Position numbers and translations under genes: made by a program. Under the pieces are notes generated by a model that ran no database searches, had not been told where the DNA came from, and saw nothing but the letters and a program-made list of their open reading frames with translations. Below are positions 27,453 through 37,272 of a DNA stretch of 64,000 nucleotides, in pieces. Source of the stretch: Williamsia maris (GTDB lineage: Bacteria > Actinomycetota > Actinomycetes > Mycobacteriales > Mycobacteriaceae). Each line of letters begins with the position of its first letter. The first letter of the stretch is position 1. The stretch covers positions 310,001 to 374,000 of the forward strand of contig NZ_JAMTCJ010000003.1 in NCBI RefSeq assembly GCF_024171815.1, given 5' to 3'.

Positions 27453-29489
27453 TCAGCCCGCGGTGGCGACGAGCCCCTTGCGTGCCAGCAACGGCTCGAT
27501 CTCCGCGCTCCGTCCGATCAGTTCGGCATGTGCGGCAATGGGATCGACGCTGTCGCCGCGGGACAGGGTGGCGTCGGCGAACCGCTGTCCGTTGGCGCGG
27601 GTGAGACCGCCGTTGGCGAGGAACCACTGCTCGGTCTCCGCGTCGAGCACCTCCGACCAGATGTAGGAGTAGTAACCGGCCGAGTAGCCACCGCCGAAGA
27701 TGTGGTTGAAGTAGGCGCTGCGGTAGCGCGGTGGGATGAGGTCGCTGGCGACACCGGCGGACGCGAGCGCACGGGCCTCGAAGGCCTCGACATCGGTGAT
27801 CTCGTCGTCGGCGGTGATGCGGTGCCACTCGAGGTCGAGAACCGCCGCGGCGAGGTATTCGATGGTGCTGTGCGCGGATTCGACCGAGGTGGCCTCCCGC
27901 GCGGCCTCGGCGAGTTCGGCGGGGATGGCCGCCCCGGTCTCGTGATGCCGGGCGTAACCGGACAGAACGGTCGGGTGCAGCGCCCACATCTCGTTGACCT
28001 GGGACGGGAACTCGACGAAATCACGCGGGACGTTGGTGCCCGACTGCGACGGGTACCGAACCGCCGAGAGCATCCCGTGCAGTGCGTGTCCGAACTCGTG
28101 GAACAGCGTGGTGAGCTGGTCGAACGAGAGCAGACACGGCGAACCGTGCTGCGGCTTGGTCAGATTGAGCACGTTGACCACGATCGGGTGGGTGACCAGC
28201 AGCTGCGACTGGTCGACGATGTTGTTCATCCACGCGCCACCCCGCTTGCTGGGCCGCGCGAAGAAGTCACCGAGGAACAACCCCACCGACACCCCGTCGG
28301 CGTCGAACACCTCCCACGTACGAACGTCGGGGTGATAGGTCGGCAGCTCCGGGCGTTCGACCATCCGCAGCCCGTAGAGCTGTCGCGCCGCAGCGAACAC
28401 CCCGTCGGTCAGGACGCGGTCGAGTTCGCAGTAGTCGGCGAAGTCGTCGAGCGACACCGCCGAGTTCTGTCGCTGCTCCACCGCGAGGCGATGGGTGATG
28501 TCCGACGGCGCGATCGGGTCGGATCCCGATCCGTGCAGGCGCGTCAGTTCCCGTCCACCCGCGCGCATCGCGGCGGCGACCAGTTCGGACAGGAACGACT
28601 GCACCGCATCGGCGTCCGGAGCGGTCTGCTCGGCGATGACGAACTCGGCGTGGTTGCGGTAGCCCAGCAGGCGGGCGCTGCGGGCGCGCAGGGCGGTGAT
28701 CTCCAGGATCATCGCGCGGGTGTCGAATTCGTTGCCGCGCGAGCACCGGTTCACCGACGCCTCGAACACCCGCCTGCGGGTCTCCGGATTCGTGAGCGAG
28801 GCCAGCGCCGACTGACTGGTCGGCAGATCCAGTGACAGCAACAGTTTCCCGTCGTGGCCCGCCTCGGTCGCCGCGTCCGCGGCCGCCGAGATCGCCGACG
28901 CCGACAGTCCGTCGAGGGCGGCGGCGTCGTCGACGAGCACCGCGCTGGCGTTGCTGTCGTCGAGCACGTACTGCGAGAAGGTCGTCGTCAACGTCGACAG
29001 ACGTGCCGAGATCTCCCGCATCTGCCGCTGTCCGTCGTCGTCGAGGGCCGCGCCGGCACGGACCGCGTCGCGAAAACGCCGCTCCAACAACCGCAGTGAC
29101 GGCTCATCGAGTCCCAGTGAGTCGCGTGTGCGGTACAACGTGTCGATGCGCGCGAACAGGGCGCCGTGCAACGCGATGGTGTTGCCGTGTTCGGTCAGCC
29201 GCGGCGCGAGTTTCTGCGCGATGGCGTTGCGGGCCGGATTGGTGTCCGGCCCCACGAGATTGAAGAACACGCCCGCCGCCTGCGCGAGACCACGGCCGGT
29301 CTGCTCCAACGCCTCGATGGTGTTGGCGAACGTCGGCGGCCGGGTGTCGGCCGCGATCGCCTCCACCTCGCGCAGATGATCGGCCATCGCGATGTCGAAC
29401 GCGGGCACGAAGTCGTCGTCGGAGATGGACGGGAAGTCGGGCAGTCCGTGGATGTGGGGGCTCGGCGCGAGCACCGGGTTGATCGGCAT
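27453..29489 (-). CDS. M3-family metallopeptidase (oligopeptidase A/Dcp-like)
   Basis: 678 residues. The zinc site HEFGHALHG lies near residue 463, followed by FVEFPSQVNEMW with the third ligand Glu. A helical N-terminal region and the C-terminal FNHIFGGGYSAGYYSYIWSE are typical of peptidyl-dipeptidase/oligopeptidase A. Probably degrades short cytoplasmic peptides. I used the ATG at 29489, just after lepA; the open frame reaches 29546 inside lepA. Confidence 0.93.
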   Translation of the reverse strand: MPINPVLAPSPHIHGLPDFPSISDDDFVPAFDIAMADHLREVEAIAADTRPPTFANTIEALEQTGRGLAQAAGVFFNLVGPDTNPARNAIAQKLAPRLTEHGNTIALHGALFARIDTLYRTRDSLGLDEPSLRLLERRFRDAVRAGAALDDDGQRQMREISARLSTLTTTFSQYVLDDSNASAVLVDDAAALDGLSASAISAAADAATEAGHDGKLLLSLDLPTSQSALASLTNPETRRRVFEASVNRCSRGNEFDTRAMILEITALRARSARLLGYRNHAEFVIAEQTAPDADAVQSFLSELVAAAMRAGGRELTRLHGSGSDPIAPSDITHRLAVEQRQNSAVSLDDFADYCELDRVLTDGVFAAARQLYGLRMVERPELPTYHPDVRTWEVFDADGVSVGLFLGDFFARPSKRGGAWMNNIVDQSQLLVTHPIVVNVLNLTKPQHGSPCLLSFDQLTTLFHEFGHALHGMLSAVRYPSQSGTNVPRDFVEFPSQVNEMWALHPTVLSGYARHHETGAAIPAELAEAAREATSVESAHSTIEYLAAAVLDLEWHRITADDEITDVEAFEARALASAGVASDLIPPRYRSAYFNHIFGGGYSAGYYSYIWSEVLDAETEQWFLANGGLTRANGQRFADATLSRGDSVDPIAAHAELIGRSAEIEPLLARKGLVATAG

Positions 29490-29514
29490 GCCCACGATCG
29501 TAGTGCGGCGGCGG

Positions 29515-31380
29515 CTACTTGCCCTTGGGCTTGTCGTTGCCCGCATCCGACGACAGCGCCGCCACGAAGGCCTCCTGCGGGACCTCGACCCGTCCGATGG
29601 TCTTCATCCGCTTCTTGCCCTCCTTCTGCTTCTCGAGGAGTTTGCGCTTACGACTGATGTCGCCGCCGTAGCACTTCGCGAGCACATCCTTGCGGATCGC
29701 CCGGATGTTCTCGCGCGCAATGATCTTCGAGCCGACGGCGGCCTGGATCGGCACCTCGAACTGCTGGCGTGGGATGAGCTCCTTGAGCTTGAGCGTCATC
29801 TTGTTGCCGTAGGCGAAGGCGCCGTCCTTGTGCACGATCGCACTGAACGCGTCGACGGCCTCGCCCTGTAGGAGGATGTCGACCTTCACCAGGGCCGATT
29901 CCTGTTCGCCCGCCTCTTCGTAATCGAGGCTGGCGTATCCGCGGGTGCGGGACTTGAGCGCGTCGAAGAAGTCGAAGATGATCTCGGCCATCGGCATCGT
30001 GTAACGCAGCTCGACGCGGGTCTCCGAGAGGTAGTCCATGCCACCGAGTTCGCCACGGCGGGACTGACACAGCTCCATGATCGTGCCGACGAACTCGCTC
30101 GGGGCGATCACCGTCGTCTTCACGATCGGTTCGAAGATGGCCTGCGCCTTGCCGTCGGGCCAGTCCGACGGGTTGGTGACCGTCATGTCGGCCCCGTCCT
30201 CACCGACGAGTCGGTAGACGACGTTCGGGGCGGTCGAGATCAGGTCGAGGTCGAACTCCCGCTCGAGCCGCTCACGCGTGATCTCCATGTGCAGCAGTCC
30301 GAGGAAGCCACAACGGAACCCGAACCCGAGCGCGACCGACGTCTCCGGCTCCCACGTCAGCGCGGCGTCGTTGAGCTGCAGCTTCTCCAACGCATCGCGC
30401 AGATCGGGGTAGTCCGATCCGTCGACCGGGTACAACCCGGAGTAGACCATCGGGCGGGGCTCGCGGTATCCGGTCAGCGCGTCGGTCGCGCCGTTGCGCG
30501 CGGTCGTGATCGTGTCGCCCACCTTCGACTGGCGGACGTCCTTGACGCCGGTGATGAGGTAACCGACCTCGCCGACCCCGAGGCCCTTCGACGCCTTCGG
30601 CTCCGGCGAGACGATGCCCACCTCCAGGCATTCGTGCGTGCTCCCGGTCGACATCATCTCGACCTTGACGCGCGGCTCGAGACGCCCGTCGACCACCCGG
30701 ACATAGGTGACCACGCCGCGGTAGGTGTCGTAGACCGAGTCGAAGATCATCGCCCGCGTCGGACCGTCGGCGTCACCGACCGGGGCGGGGATCAGCTTCA
30801 CGATCTCGTCGAGCAGTTCGGTGACGCCGGCGCCGGTCTTGCCCGAGACGCGCAGGATGTCGTCGGGGTCGCAGCCGATGATGTGCGCGATCTCCGCGGC
30901 GTACCGGTCGGGATCGGCGGCGGGCAGGTCGATCTTGTTGAGGACCGGGATGATCGTGAGGTCCTTGTCCATGGCCAGGTAGAGGTTGGCCAGGGTCTGG
31001 GCCTCGATGCCCTGGGCGGCGTCGACGAGGAGCACCGCACCCTCGCAGGCCTCGAGCGCGCGCGACACCTCGTAGGTGAAGTCGACGTGGCCGGGGGTGT
31101 CGATGAGGTGCATGACGTAGTCGGTGGTCACGCCGTCGGTCGTGACCTGCCAGGGCAGCCGCACGTTCTGCGCCTTGATGGTGATGCCGCGCTCGCGCTC
31201 GATGTCCATCCGGTCGAGATACTGCGCCCGCATCTGCCGCGCCTCGACGACACCGGTGAGCTGCAGCATGCGATCGGCCAGCGTGGACTTGCCGTGGTCG
31301 ATGTGGGCGATGATGCAGAAGTTCCGGATCCGTTCGGGATCGGTGAAGGTGGTGTCGGCAAAGCTGGGAATCGAACTCAC
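29515..31380 (-). CDS. lepA: elongation factor 4
   Basis: EF4/LepA is a ribosomal GTPase. 621 residues: G1 AHIDHGKST near residue 27, [10 protein letters not shown] in switch [15 protein letters not shown], and the LepA-specific C-terminal domain with [17 protein letters not shown] and [24 protein letters not shown] start with AGAGGA directly upstream. Divergent from the plus-strand hydrolase gene, and upstream of the M3 peptidase by 25 nt, so those two may be co-transcribed. Confidence 0.97.
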   Translation of the reverse strand: MSSIPSFADTTFTDPERIRNFCIIAHIDHGKSTLADRMLQLTGVVEARQMRAQYLDRMDIERERGITIKAQNVRLPWQVTTDGVTTDYVMHLIDTPGHVDFTYEVSRALEACEGAVLLVDAAQGIEAQTLANLYLAMDKDLTIIPVLNKIDLPAADPDRYAAEIAHIIGCDPDDILRVSGKTGAGVTELLDEIVKLIPAPVGDADGPTRAMIFDSVYDTYRGVVTYVRVVDGRLEPRVKVEMMSTGSTHECLEVGIVSPEPKASKGLGVGEVGYLITGVKDVRQSKVGDTITTARNGATDALTGYREPRPMVYSGLYPVDGSDYPDLRDALEKLQLNDAALTWEPETSVALGFGFRCGFLGLLHMEITRERLEREFDLDLISTAPNVVYRLVGEDGADMTVTNPSDWPDGKAQAIFEPIVKTTVIAPSEFVGTIMELCQSRRGELGGMDYLSETRVELRYTMPMAEIIFDFFDALKSRTRGYASLDYEEAGEQESALVKVDILLQGEAVDAFSAIVHKDGAFAYGNKMTLKLKELIPRQQFEVPIQAAVGSKIIARENIRAIRKDVLAKCYGGDISRKRKLLEKQKEGKKRMKTIGRVEVPQEAFVAALSSDAGNDKPKGK

Positions 31381-31469
31381 TCCTCTGACGGGACGTCGCG
31401 TACCCCCCAGTTTCGCACGTCATGGACCTCGCCCGGCGTGCGCGCACGCCACGACGCCGAGCCCACCGT

Positions 31470-31475
31470 TACCGT
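31470..31475 (+). promoter_or_regulatory. -10 box of the short hydrolase gene
   Basis: TACCGT, seven bases before 31482, gives a transcript with a one-base leader before the GTG at 31483. This helps choose the start. Confidence 0.4.
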
Positions 31476-31482
31476 GGGCGCC

Positions 31483-32172
31483 GTGGCCGACCACGACGAC
31501 GCCGGTGCCGACGACCCCCGGACGACCAGCGAGCCCCTGACCCACGACGGTGTCGTCGGGGTACTGCACCGCCCCGCGGACGATCCGATGGCGACCGCGG
31601 TGCTCACCCATGGGGCGGGCGGCAACCACGACGGCCTCCTGCTGCGGCAGTTGGGCGCCGCGCTGAGCGCACGCGGGGTCCTGGTCGCCCGGATCGATCT
31701 CCCCTACCGCCAGAAACGCCCGAAGGGCCCGCCCAGTCCGTCCGGATCGGCGCGTGACCGGGACGGGATCGTCGAGGCATGCGCCCTGCTGCGCGAGATG
31801 GCGTCCGGCCCGTTGATCGTCGGGGGCCACTCCTACGGCGGCCGACAGGCGTCGATGGTCGTCGCCGACGACGCCTCCGTCGCCGACGGTCTGCTGCTGA
31901 CGTCATACCCGCTGCACCCGCCCGGCAAGCCCGACCGTCTGCGCGTCGAGCACCTCCCCCGCATCACCCGGCCGGTCGTCGTCGTGCACGGACCGTCGGA
32001 CCCGTTCGCCACCACCGACGAACTCGCCGCCGCCGTCGCGCTGATCCCGGCCCCGACGACTGTGGTGGAGATCACCGGAACCGGGCATGATCTGCGGCCC
32101 GACCGCAAGCCCACCGCCGAACTGACCAGCGCGGCCGTGCTGTGGCATCTCCTGGGCCGCCGGACCGATTAG
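31483..32172 (+). CDS. alpha/beta hydrolase, KANL3/Tex30-like
   Basis: About 229 residues. Motifs in order: LTHGAGGNHDG (oxyanion), the nucleophile VGGHSYGGRQAS, VVVHGPSDPFAT (Asp) and TGTGHDLRP (His). This is the compact dienelactone hydrolase-related Tex30/KANL3 family; substrates unknown. The frame is open far upstream over lepA, so the start is uncertain. I favour GTG 31483, which a TANNNT box makes nearly leaderless; GTG 31474 is another option. Confidence 0.8.
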   Translation: MADHDDAGADDPRTTSEPLTHDGVVGVLHRPADDPMATAVLTHGAGGNHDGLLLRQLGAALSARGVLVARIDLPYRQKRPKGPPSPSGSARDRDGIVEACALLREMASGPLIVGGHSYGGRQASMVVADDASVADGLLLTSYPLHPPGKPDRLRVEHLPRITRPVVVVHGPSDPFATTDELAAAVALIPAPTTVVEITGTGHDLRPDRKPTAELTSAAVLWHLLGRRTD

Positions 32173-32175
32173 ATT
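32170..32175 (+). promoter_or_regulatory. -10 box of the PemK/MazF-like gene
   Basis: TAGATT is spaced to start RNA at 32182, one base before the ATG at 32183. It overlaps the stop codon of the preceding hydrolase gene. Confidence 0.45.
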
Positions 32176-32182
32176 CGTCCCC

Positions 32183-32773
32183 ATGGCGAACTGGACCTCC
32201 GTGGCACTCCGGCTGGCACGGCAGCACGGACCGCGCATCTACCGCGAACTGCAGCGCTCGGGCGCCCTGGACAAGGGCAAGGCCGCGATCACCGCCCGGA
32301 TGAACGGCGGCACCCCGGCCTCGGCCCCGACCGCCGGCCCCGGACCGCAGGGACGCCCGGTCACCGACACCGACCGTCCGACGGCCGACCGCGCACGACG
32401 CATCGAGTACAGCCCGGCGCTCGACGGCGCCGCCGACCCCGGCGAGATCGTCTGGACGTGGGTCGCCTTCGAGGAGGACGCCTCGCAGGGCAAGGACCGT
32501 CCGGTCCTGGTCGTCGGACGCGACGGGAACACACTGCTGGGCCTGATGCTGTCGAGCCAGGGCCACCGCGCCGACGACCCGAACTGGCTCGAGATCGGCA
32601 CCGGCAACTGGGACGGTGGCGGCTCCGGGTCGGCCCACAAGGTCAGCTACGTCCGACTCGACCGCGTGCTCGACGTCCCCGAGCAGGGCATCCGACGCGA
32701 GGGCGCGATACTCGACCGCGCCCGCTTCGACACGGTCGCCGACCGGCTGCGCAGCGAGTACCGCTGGAACTGA
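32183..32773 (+). CDS. PemK/MazF-fold protein
   Basis: 196 residues. The C-terminal 120 have the PemK/MazF barrel pattern: PGEIVWTWVAFEEDASQGKD, RPVLVVGRDG, LMLSSQGH, and YVRLDRVLDVPEQGI. The N-terminal 70 residues are a basic helix plus a Pro/Thr-rich linker that toxins do not have. There is no small antitoxin gene next to it, and M. tuberculosis has an uncharacterised counterpart (Rv2405) beside lepA. I infer a chromosomal PemK-fold protein, not a classic toxin-antitoxin pair. Confidence 0.8.
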   Translation: MANWTSVALRLARQHGPRIYRELQRSGALDKGKAAITARMNGGTPASAPTAGPGPQGRPVTDTDRPTADRARRIEYSPALDGAADPGEIVWTWVAFEEDASQGKDRPVLVVGRDGNTLLGLMLSSQGHRADDPNWLEIGTGNWDGGGSGSAHKVSYVRLDRVLDVPEQGIRREGAILDRARFDTVADRLRSEYRWN

Positions 32774-32799
32774 CCCACCCGGTCCGTGTCGCGCGGACC

Positions 32800-32830
32800 T
32801 TGCGTTGGAGTGCACTCCAACTCCTACGCT
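32800..32830 (+). promoter_or_regulatory. MerR-type promoter with 19-bp spacer and palindromic operator
   Basis: TTGCGT (32800-32805) and TACGCT (32825-32830) are separated by 19 bp, the lengthened spacing that MerR proteins correct by DNA distortion. A perfect 16-bp palindrome, TTGGAGTGCACTCCAA (32805-32820), fills most of the spacer. The predicted start, 32837, is the first base of the merR GTG, so the mRNA is leaderless. Confidence 0.8.
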
Positions 32831-32836
32831 GGACCG

Positions 32837-33277
32837 GTGACCACAACCACCGATCCGCTGGTCTCCGGCGGCACCGACGACGAGCGCACCTACGGCATCG
32901 CCGAGGTCTCGACCATCACCGGTCTGACGCCCGACACGTTGCGCTGGTACGAGCGCGAGGGAATGGTGCCTCCGATCCCCCGCGGCGGCGACCGGCGGCG
33001 GCGTTACACCGACCGCTACATCGGGGTGATCACCCTTCTCGTGCGCCTGCGCGAGACCGGGCTGCCCGTCGCCGACATGCGCCGATTCGCCCTTCTCGTC
33101 GAGGGCGGCCCCGACACCCATCCGGAGCGGCTGGCGATCCTGCTCGCCCACCGGGCGCGGATCGCCGAGCGACGCAGGCTGATCGACGAGACCAGCGACG
33201 CACTCGAACTGAAGATCGGCCACTACCGGACGTTGATCGACACCGGCGGTGAATGCGCCGCGGCGCGACCGGACTGA
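32837..33277 (+). CDS. MerR-family transcriptional regulator
   Basis: 146 residues: an N-terminal winged helix (YGIAEVSTITGLTPDTLRWYEREGMVPP), wing residues GGDRRRRYTD, and a C-terminal coiled-coil with HRARIAERRRLIDE. One Cys near the C-terminus is not enough to call a metal sensor. It appears to regulate itself through the palindromic promoter directly upstream and to be translated from a leaderless GTG. Other targets are not evident; the next gene is convergent. Confidence 0.92.
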   Translation: MTTTTDPLVSGGTDDERTYGIAEVSTITGLTPDTLRWYEREGMVPPIPRGGDRRRRYTDRYIGVITLLVRLRETGLPVADMRRFALLVEGGPDTHPERLAILLAHRARIAERRRLIDETSDALELKIGHYRTLIDTGGECAAARPD

Positions 33278-33299
33278 GTCGGGGCAGCACGGCGCACCG

Positions 33300-34376
33300 T
33301 CAGCGCAGGGCGACCAGTTCGTGCAGCGTCGTGCCGGTCCGCTCGTCGACCCGACCGTCGTCGCGGGTGACCGCCAGACGGAAATCCGACTCGAACCGGA
33401 AGTAGCCCGGCTGACCGACGATGCGTTTCATCAACGGACGCAACGCCTTGCTGCCCACGACCGGGATGTCGCCGAGCAGGTCGTGCCCGTGCAGGACCGT
33501 GCGCACGTCGAGCCGCAGTTCGAGTCGGCCGGGGATGCTCAACGAGATCCAGGTCGGGTACTCACGTCCGGCGTCGGCGTCGAACAGCAGTGGTCCCTCG
33601 GTCAGGACGGCCTCGCCGGTGCTGAGGATCACGTCGGCTCCGTCGGCGACCATCACCGGGGCGATCTGGTGCGACCCGTACCCCTCCTGGGTCAGCACCA
33701 CCGCGTAGAGCAGGGAGTAGTCGGCGACGTACAGACGGCCCCAGTGCCAGCGATCGATCACCTTGCGCATGTCACCGGCACCCCAGTTGTGGTCGGCGTA
33801 TCCGGTTCCGGTGACCTCCCAGCGTCGAGCCCCGATCGAGAGCCGACCGGTGACCGCCGCGCGGGGGGCGCCGACGCACCACCCGAAGATCTCGCCGTTG
33901 CCGAAGTGCGTCTCGCCCTGACCCGGCATCCACGGCGCGATCTCGTTCGCGAACTCGAGGTCAATGACCACGTCCTCCTCGGCGAAATGCACCGTGTACG
34001 TGGGTAGTTCATCGCCGAGGTCGACGTGTGCCGAGTTCTGCCCCACGGTCACGTCGCACTGCTCGGTCGAGAAGCTGCAGTCTCGTGCGGGGTACTTCTG
34101 GGCGATCTGTCGGCGGCTGCCGTCGGGGCCGTAGAGGATGATCTCCACCCACGGACGACTACGCGGCAGGTCCTCGGGCCTGCGCTTGGTCAGGAACCCG
34201 ACCACGGTGTACCCGTTGTCGAGCGCGGCGTCGAAGTACCAGTGCTCGAAGGCGGTCAGCTTCGACGACTCGTGCAGCGCGTTGTGCGCCGGCCGGACCG
34301 CGGTCAGCGCCCCGTCGGCACGTCCCGGCCCGTTCCAGGCCTCGACCAGATCGGTTCTGCTCACGGTGAACTCCAT
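33300..34376 (-). CDS. CrtC/AttH-like lipocalin-type protein
   Basis: 358 residues, rich in beta strands. HWYFDAALDNGYTVVGFL near residue 40 and WEVTGTGYADHNWG plus WHWGRLYVADYSLLYAVV in the second half match the AttH/CrtC (hydroxyneurosporene synthase/carotenoid hydratase-like) double-lipocalin pattern. There are no carotenoid genes nearby. It ends a five-gene operon with homogentisate dioxygenase and an aldehyde dehydrogenase, so it may act on a hydrophobic catabolic substrate; this is inference. ATG 34376 is favoured over a frame extension to 34523. Confidence 0.7.
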   Translation of the reverse strand: MEFTVSRTDLVEAWNGPGRADGALTAVRPAHNALHESSKLTAFEHWYFDAALDNGYTVVGFLTKRRPEDLPRSRPWVEIILYGPDGSRRQIAQKYPARDCSFSTEQCDVTVGQNSAHVDLGDELPTYTVHFAEEDVVIDLEFANEIAPWMPGQGETHFGNGEIFGWCVGAPRAAVTGRLSIGARRWEVTGTGYADHNWGAGDMRKVIDRWHWGRLYVADYSLLYAVVLTQEGYGSHQIAPVMVADGADVILSTGEAVLTEGPLLFDADAGREYPTWISLSIPGRLELRLDVRTVLHGHDLLGDIPVVGSKALRPLMKRIVGQPGYFRFESDFRLAVTRDDGRVDERTGTTLHELVALR

Positions 34377-34404
34377 TCGTGTAGGCGTGCGTAGGTGGTC
34401 GTCA

Positions 34405-35886
34405 TCAGAAGGCGAGATGGACGGTCTTCTCCTGCGTGTGTGCGGTGACCCCGGACATGCCGAGTTCCCGGCCGGTGCCACTGCCCTCGCGTCCACCCCA
34501 CGGCAGATGCGGTTCGGGCACACCCCACCCGTTGACCCACACCGAGCCCACCCGCAGGCGCGGGATCACCGAGTGCGCGGTGGACAGATCCGAGGTGTAG
34601 ATCATCGCGTTGAGGCCGAAGCGGGTGTCGTTGGCGATCGCGATGGCCTCCTCGGTGTCGCGGAAGGTGATGATCGTGGCGACCGGACCGAAGATCTCCT
34701 CGCGCGCGATCGTCATCTCGTTGGTTCCGCGGAACACGGTGGGCTGCACGAAGAACCCGGGCCGATCGACGCGTGATCCGCCGGTGAGCAGTTGCGCACC
34801 CTCGGATCTCCCCGTCTCGATGTAGCCCAGGATGTTCTCCAGTTGCCTGCCGTTGACGATGGTCGCCATGGTCGAGGTCTCGTCGCACGGATCGCCGATC
34901 ACCGCGCTCTCGGCGATCGCCACCAGTCGGGCGGCGACCTCGTCGGCGATCGATTCGTGCACCAGGACACGGGTTCCGGCGGCGCAGACCTGCCCCTGGT
35001 GATAGAAGTTGCCCATCGCGATCCAGGGCAGAGCGGCGTCGAGGTCGGCGTCGGGGAACACGATCTGCGGAGACTTGCCCCCGAGTTCGAGCGTCATCGA
35101 GCGGAACTTGTCCCCGGCCAGCGGTTGGATCCCCCGACCCACGCGGGGACTGCCCGTGAAGGTGATCTTGTCGAGCCCCGGGTGACCGGCGAGAGCCGCG
35201 CCGGCGATCGGTCCGCGTCCGGTCACGACGTTGACCACCCCGGCCGGGAAACCGGCGCAGGTCAGCAGTTCGACGAGCCGGATGGTCGACAGCGACGCGT
35301 CCTCGGCGGGTTTGACGACCACGGTGCAGCCGGCCGCGAGCGCCGGTGCGAGTTTCCAGCCGGCGATGACCGCGGGGTTGTTCCACGGGGTGATGGCCCC
35401 GACCACGCCGAGGGGTTCGCGCAGTGTGTAGCCGAACCGGTGCTGTCCGGCGAAGTCGGGCAGGCTCGTGGTCTGGCCGGTGATCTTGTCGGCCCACCCG
35501 GCGAAATGCCGGAACGTCGCGGCGGTCACCGGCATGTCACCGATCACGCTGTCGCGGTACAGCTTGCCCATCTCGAGCGCCTCGAGTGCGGCGAGGTTCT
35601 CCGCGTCGGCCTCGATCAGGTCGGCCGCGTGGGCGAGGATCCGACCGCGCTCCGACCCCGGCATCTGCGACCAGACACCGGATTCGAACACCGCACGCGA
35701 ATTGGCCACGGCACGGTCCACATCGACGGCGGTGGCCGCGGCGACGTCGACGACCACCGACTCGTCGGCCGGGTTGATCGAGGTGTAGGTGCCCCCGTCC
35801 GACGCCGACATCGACTCCCCGCCGATCCGCAGTGTGGGTTCGGGGAGCACCGGATCGGCCGGTCGGGGGATCTCGGTCACGGTCAC
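34405..35886 (-). CDS. NAD(P)-dependent aldehyde dehydrogenase
   Basis: 493 residues with all ALDH hallmarks: [30 protein letters not shown] (cofactor loop), the general base Glu in LELGGKSP, nucleophile Cys in GQVCAAGTR, and EEIFGPV near the C-terminus. Oxidises an aldehyde to an acid; the substrate is unknown but it is co-translated with homogentisate dioxygenase (GTGA overlap at 35883-35886). Confidence 0.93.
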   Translation of the reverse strand: MTVTEIPRPADPVLPEPTLRIGGESMSASDGGTYTSINPADESVVVDVAAATAVDVDRAVANSRAVFESGVWSQMPGSERGRILAHAADLIEADAENLAALEALEMGKLYRDSVIGDMPVTAATFRHFAGWADKITGQTTSLPDFAGQHRFGYTLREPLGVVGAITPWNNPAVIAGWKLAPALAAGCTVVVKPAEDASLSTIRLVELLTCAGFPAGVVNVVTGRGPIAGAALAGHPGLDKITFTGSPRVGRGIQPLAGDKFRSMTLELGGKSPQIVFPDADLDAALPWIAMGNFYHQGQVCAAGTRVLVHESIADEVAARLVAIAESAVIGDPCDETSTMATIVNGRQLENILGYIETGRSEGAQLLTGGSRVDRPGFFVQPTVFRGTNEMTIAREEIFGPVATIITFRDTEEAIAIANDTRFGLNAMIYTSDLSTAHSVIPRLRVGSVWVNGWGVPEPHLPWGGREGSGTGRELGMSGVTAHTQEKTVHLAF

Positions 35887-37229
35887 CGCGGTCTCCTGGG
35901 ATCGAACTGGGGACGCAGGCCGGACCAGACGGCGTCGTAGTCGGGCTGGCGGTGGTCGGCGGCCATGGCGGTCTCGGTGGTCAGCAACGGCATCCGGGTC
36001 TCGAACATGATCGCCATGGTGTTGGCGAGGTACTGCGGCGTGAGATCGGCGGTCGTGCCGAGTTCGAACGTCGCCAGGTCAGGGCCGTGGGCTCCGAACA
36101 TGTTGTGCAGACTCGCCCCTCCCGGCAGGAAGCCCTCGGCCTTCGAGTCGTGGACGCCGTAGATCAGCCCCATGAACTCGGTCATCACGTTGCGGTGGAA
36201 GTGCGGCGGCCGGAAGGTCCTCTCCGCGACCATCCACCGCGGCGGGAACGACACGAAGTCGACGTTGGCCTGGCCCGGTGCTCCCGACGGCGAGGTCAGC
36301 ACGGTGAACACCGACGGGTCGGGATGGTCCACGTTGGCGTTGGTGATGGAACTGAACGCCGCGAGATCGTAGACGTGGCATCCGTGGTTGCCGTGCCAGG
36401 CGACCACGTCGAGGGGCGAGTGGTCGAGTTCGGTGGCCCAGAGGTGCCCGCCGAACTTCACGACGCGTTCGGTCGTCCGGGTGCCCTCCTCGTACGCGGC
36501 CACCGGGTGACGGAAGTCGCGGGCGTGGGCCAGGCCGTTCGCGCCGATCGGGCCCAGGTCGGGCAGCACGAACGGCGCGCCGTAGTTCTCACAGATGTAG
36601 CCGCGGATCGGGCCGTCGAGGAGGTCGACGGCGAAGGTGATGCCGCGTGAGATGAGGGCGATCTCGCCCGGACCCGCCTCGAGGACACCGAGCTCGGTGC
36701 GGACACGGATCCGACCGGTCTCGGGGACGATCAGGAGTTCGCCGTCGTTGTCGGCGAAGTACCGGTCCCCCATCGACCTCGAGGCGGTGTAGAGGTGCAC
36801 GCCGATCCCACTGCGCGCCAGTACGTCTCCGTTGGCGCCCATCGTGTAGAGACCGTCGACGAAGTCACCGGGTGCCGACTCGAGCGGCAACGGATCCCAG
36901 CGCAGCCGGTTGGGGTTCGCAGGGCCGCTCAGCGGTGCGGTCGCCAGGGTTCCGTCGTCGATGCGGTGGTAGGCGCCGTGGGCTGCGGTCGGCAGGATGC
37001 GATACATCCACGTGCGCCGGTTGAGGTCGCGGGGCTCGGTGAACGCGGTACCCGAGATCTGTTCGGCGTACAGCCCGAACGGTGCACGCTGCGGTGAGTT
37101 CTGGCCCCAGACGAGCGCCCCCGGTACGGCCTCGGAATGGTGCTCGTTACCGAAGCCCCGGAGGTAGTCGAGAGACGTGTTCGTCGGGGCGGTCGGCTCG
37201 TCGGTCGGACGATCGGCGATCTGTGTCAT
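35883..37229 (-). CDS. hmgA: homogentisate 1,2-dioxygenase
   Basis: Opens the ring of homogentisate to maleylacetoacetate in Tyr/Phe catabolism, using Fe(II). 448 residues. The iron-binding region is intact: [15 protein letters not shown] (His and Glu ligands) and [15 protein letters not shown] (third His). The N-terminal [13 protein letters not shown] is the family signature. ATG 37229 has GAGAGG about 8 nt upstream. The usual partners maleylacetoacetate isomerase and fumarylacetoacetase are not in this operon. Confidence 0.95.
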   Translation of the reverse strand: MTQIADRPTDEPTAPTNTSLDYLRGFGNEHHSEAVPGALVWGQNSPQRAPFGLYAEQISGTAFTEPRDLNRRTWMYRILPTAAHGAYHRIDDGTLATAPLSGPANPNRLRWDPLPLESAPGDFVDGLYTMGANGDVLARSGIGVHLYTASRSMGDRYFADNDGELLIVPETGRIRVRTELGVLEAGPGEIALISRGITFAVDLLDGPIRGYICENYGAPFVLPDLGPIGANGLAHARDFRHPVAAYEEGTRTTERVVKFGGHLWATELDHSPLDVVAWHGNHGCHVYDLAAFSSITNANVDHPDPSVFTVLTSPSGAPGQANVDFVSFPPRWMVAERTFRPPHFHRNVMTEFMGLIYGVHDSKAEGFLPGGASLHNMFGAHGPDLATFELGTTADLTPQYLANTMAIMFETRMPLLTTETAMAADHRQPDYDAVWSGLRPQFDPRRPR

Positions 37230-37272
37230 CGGGTGCCTCTCTGCGATGAAGTGGTGTCGGGGGTACGGGGCG

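Noticed and set aside
32183-33277. PemK-like gene and merR as a toxin-antitoxin pair
   Set aside because: MerR is not an antitoxin type for MazF, has its own promoter and is separated by 63 bp.
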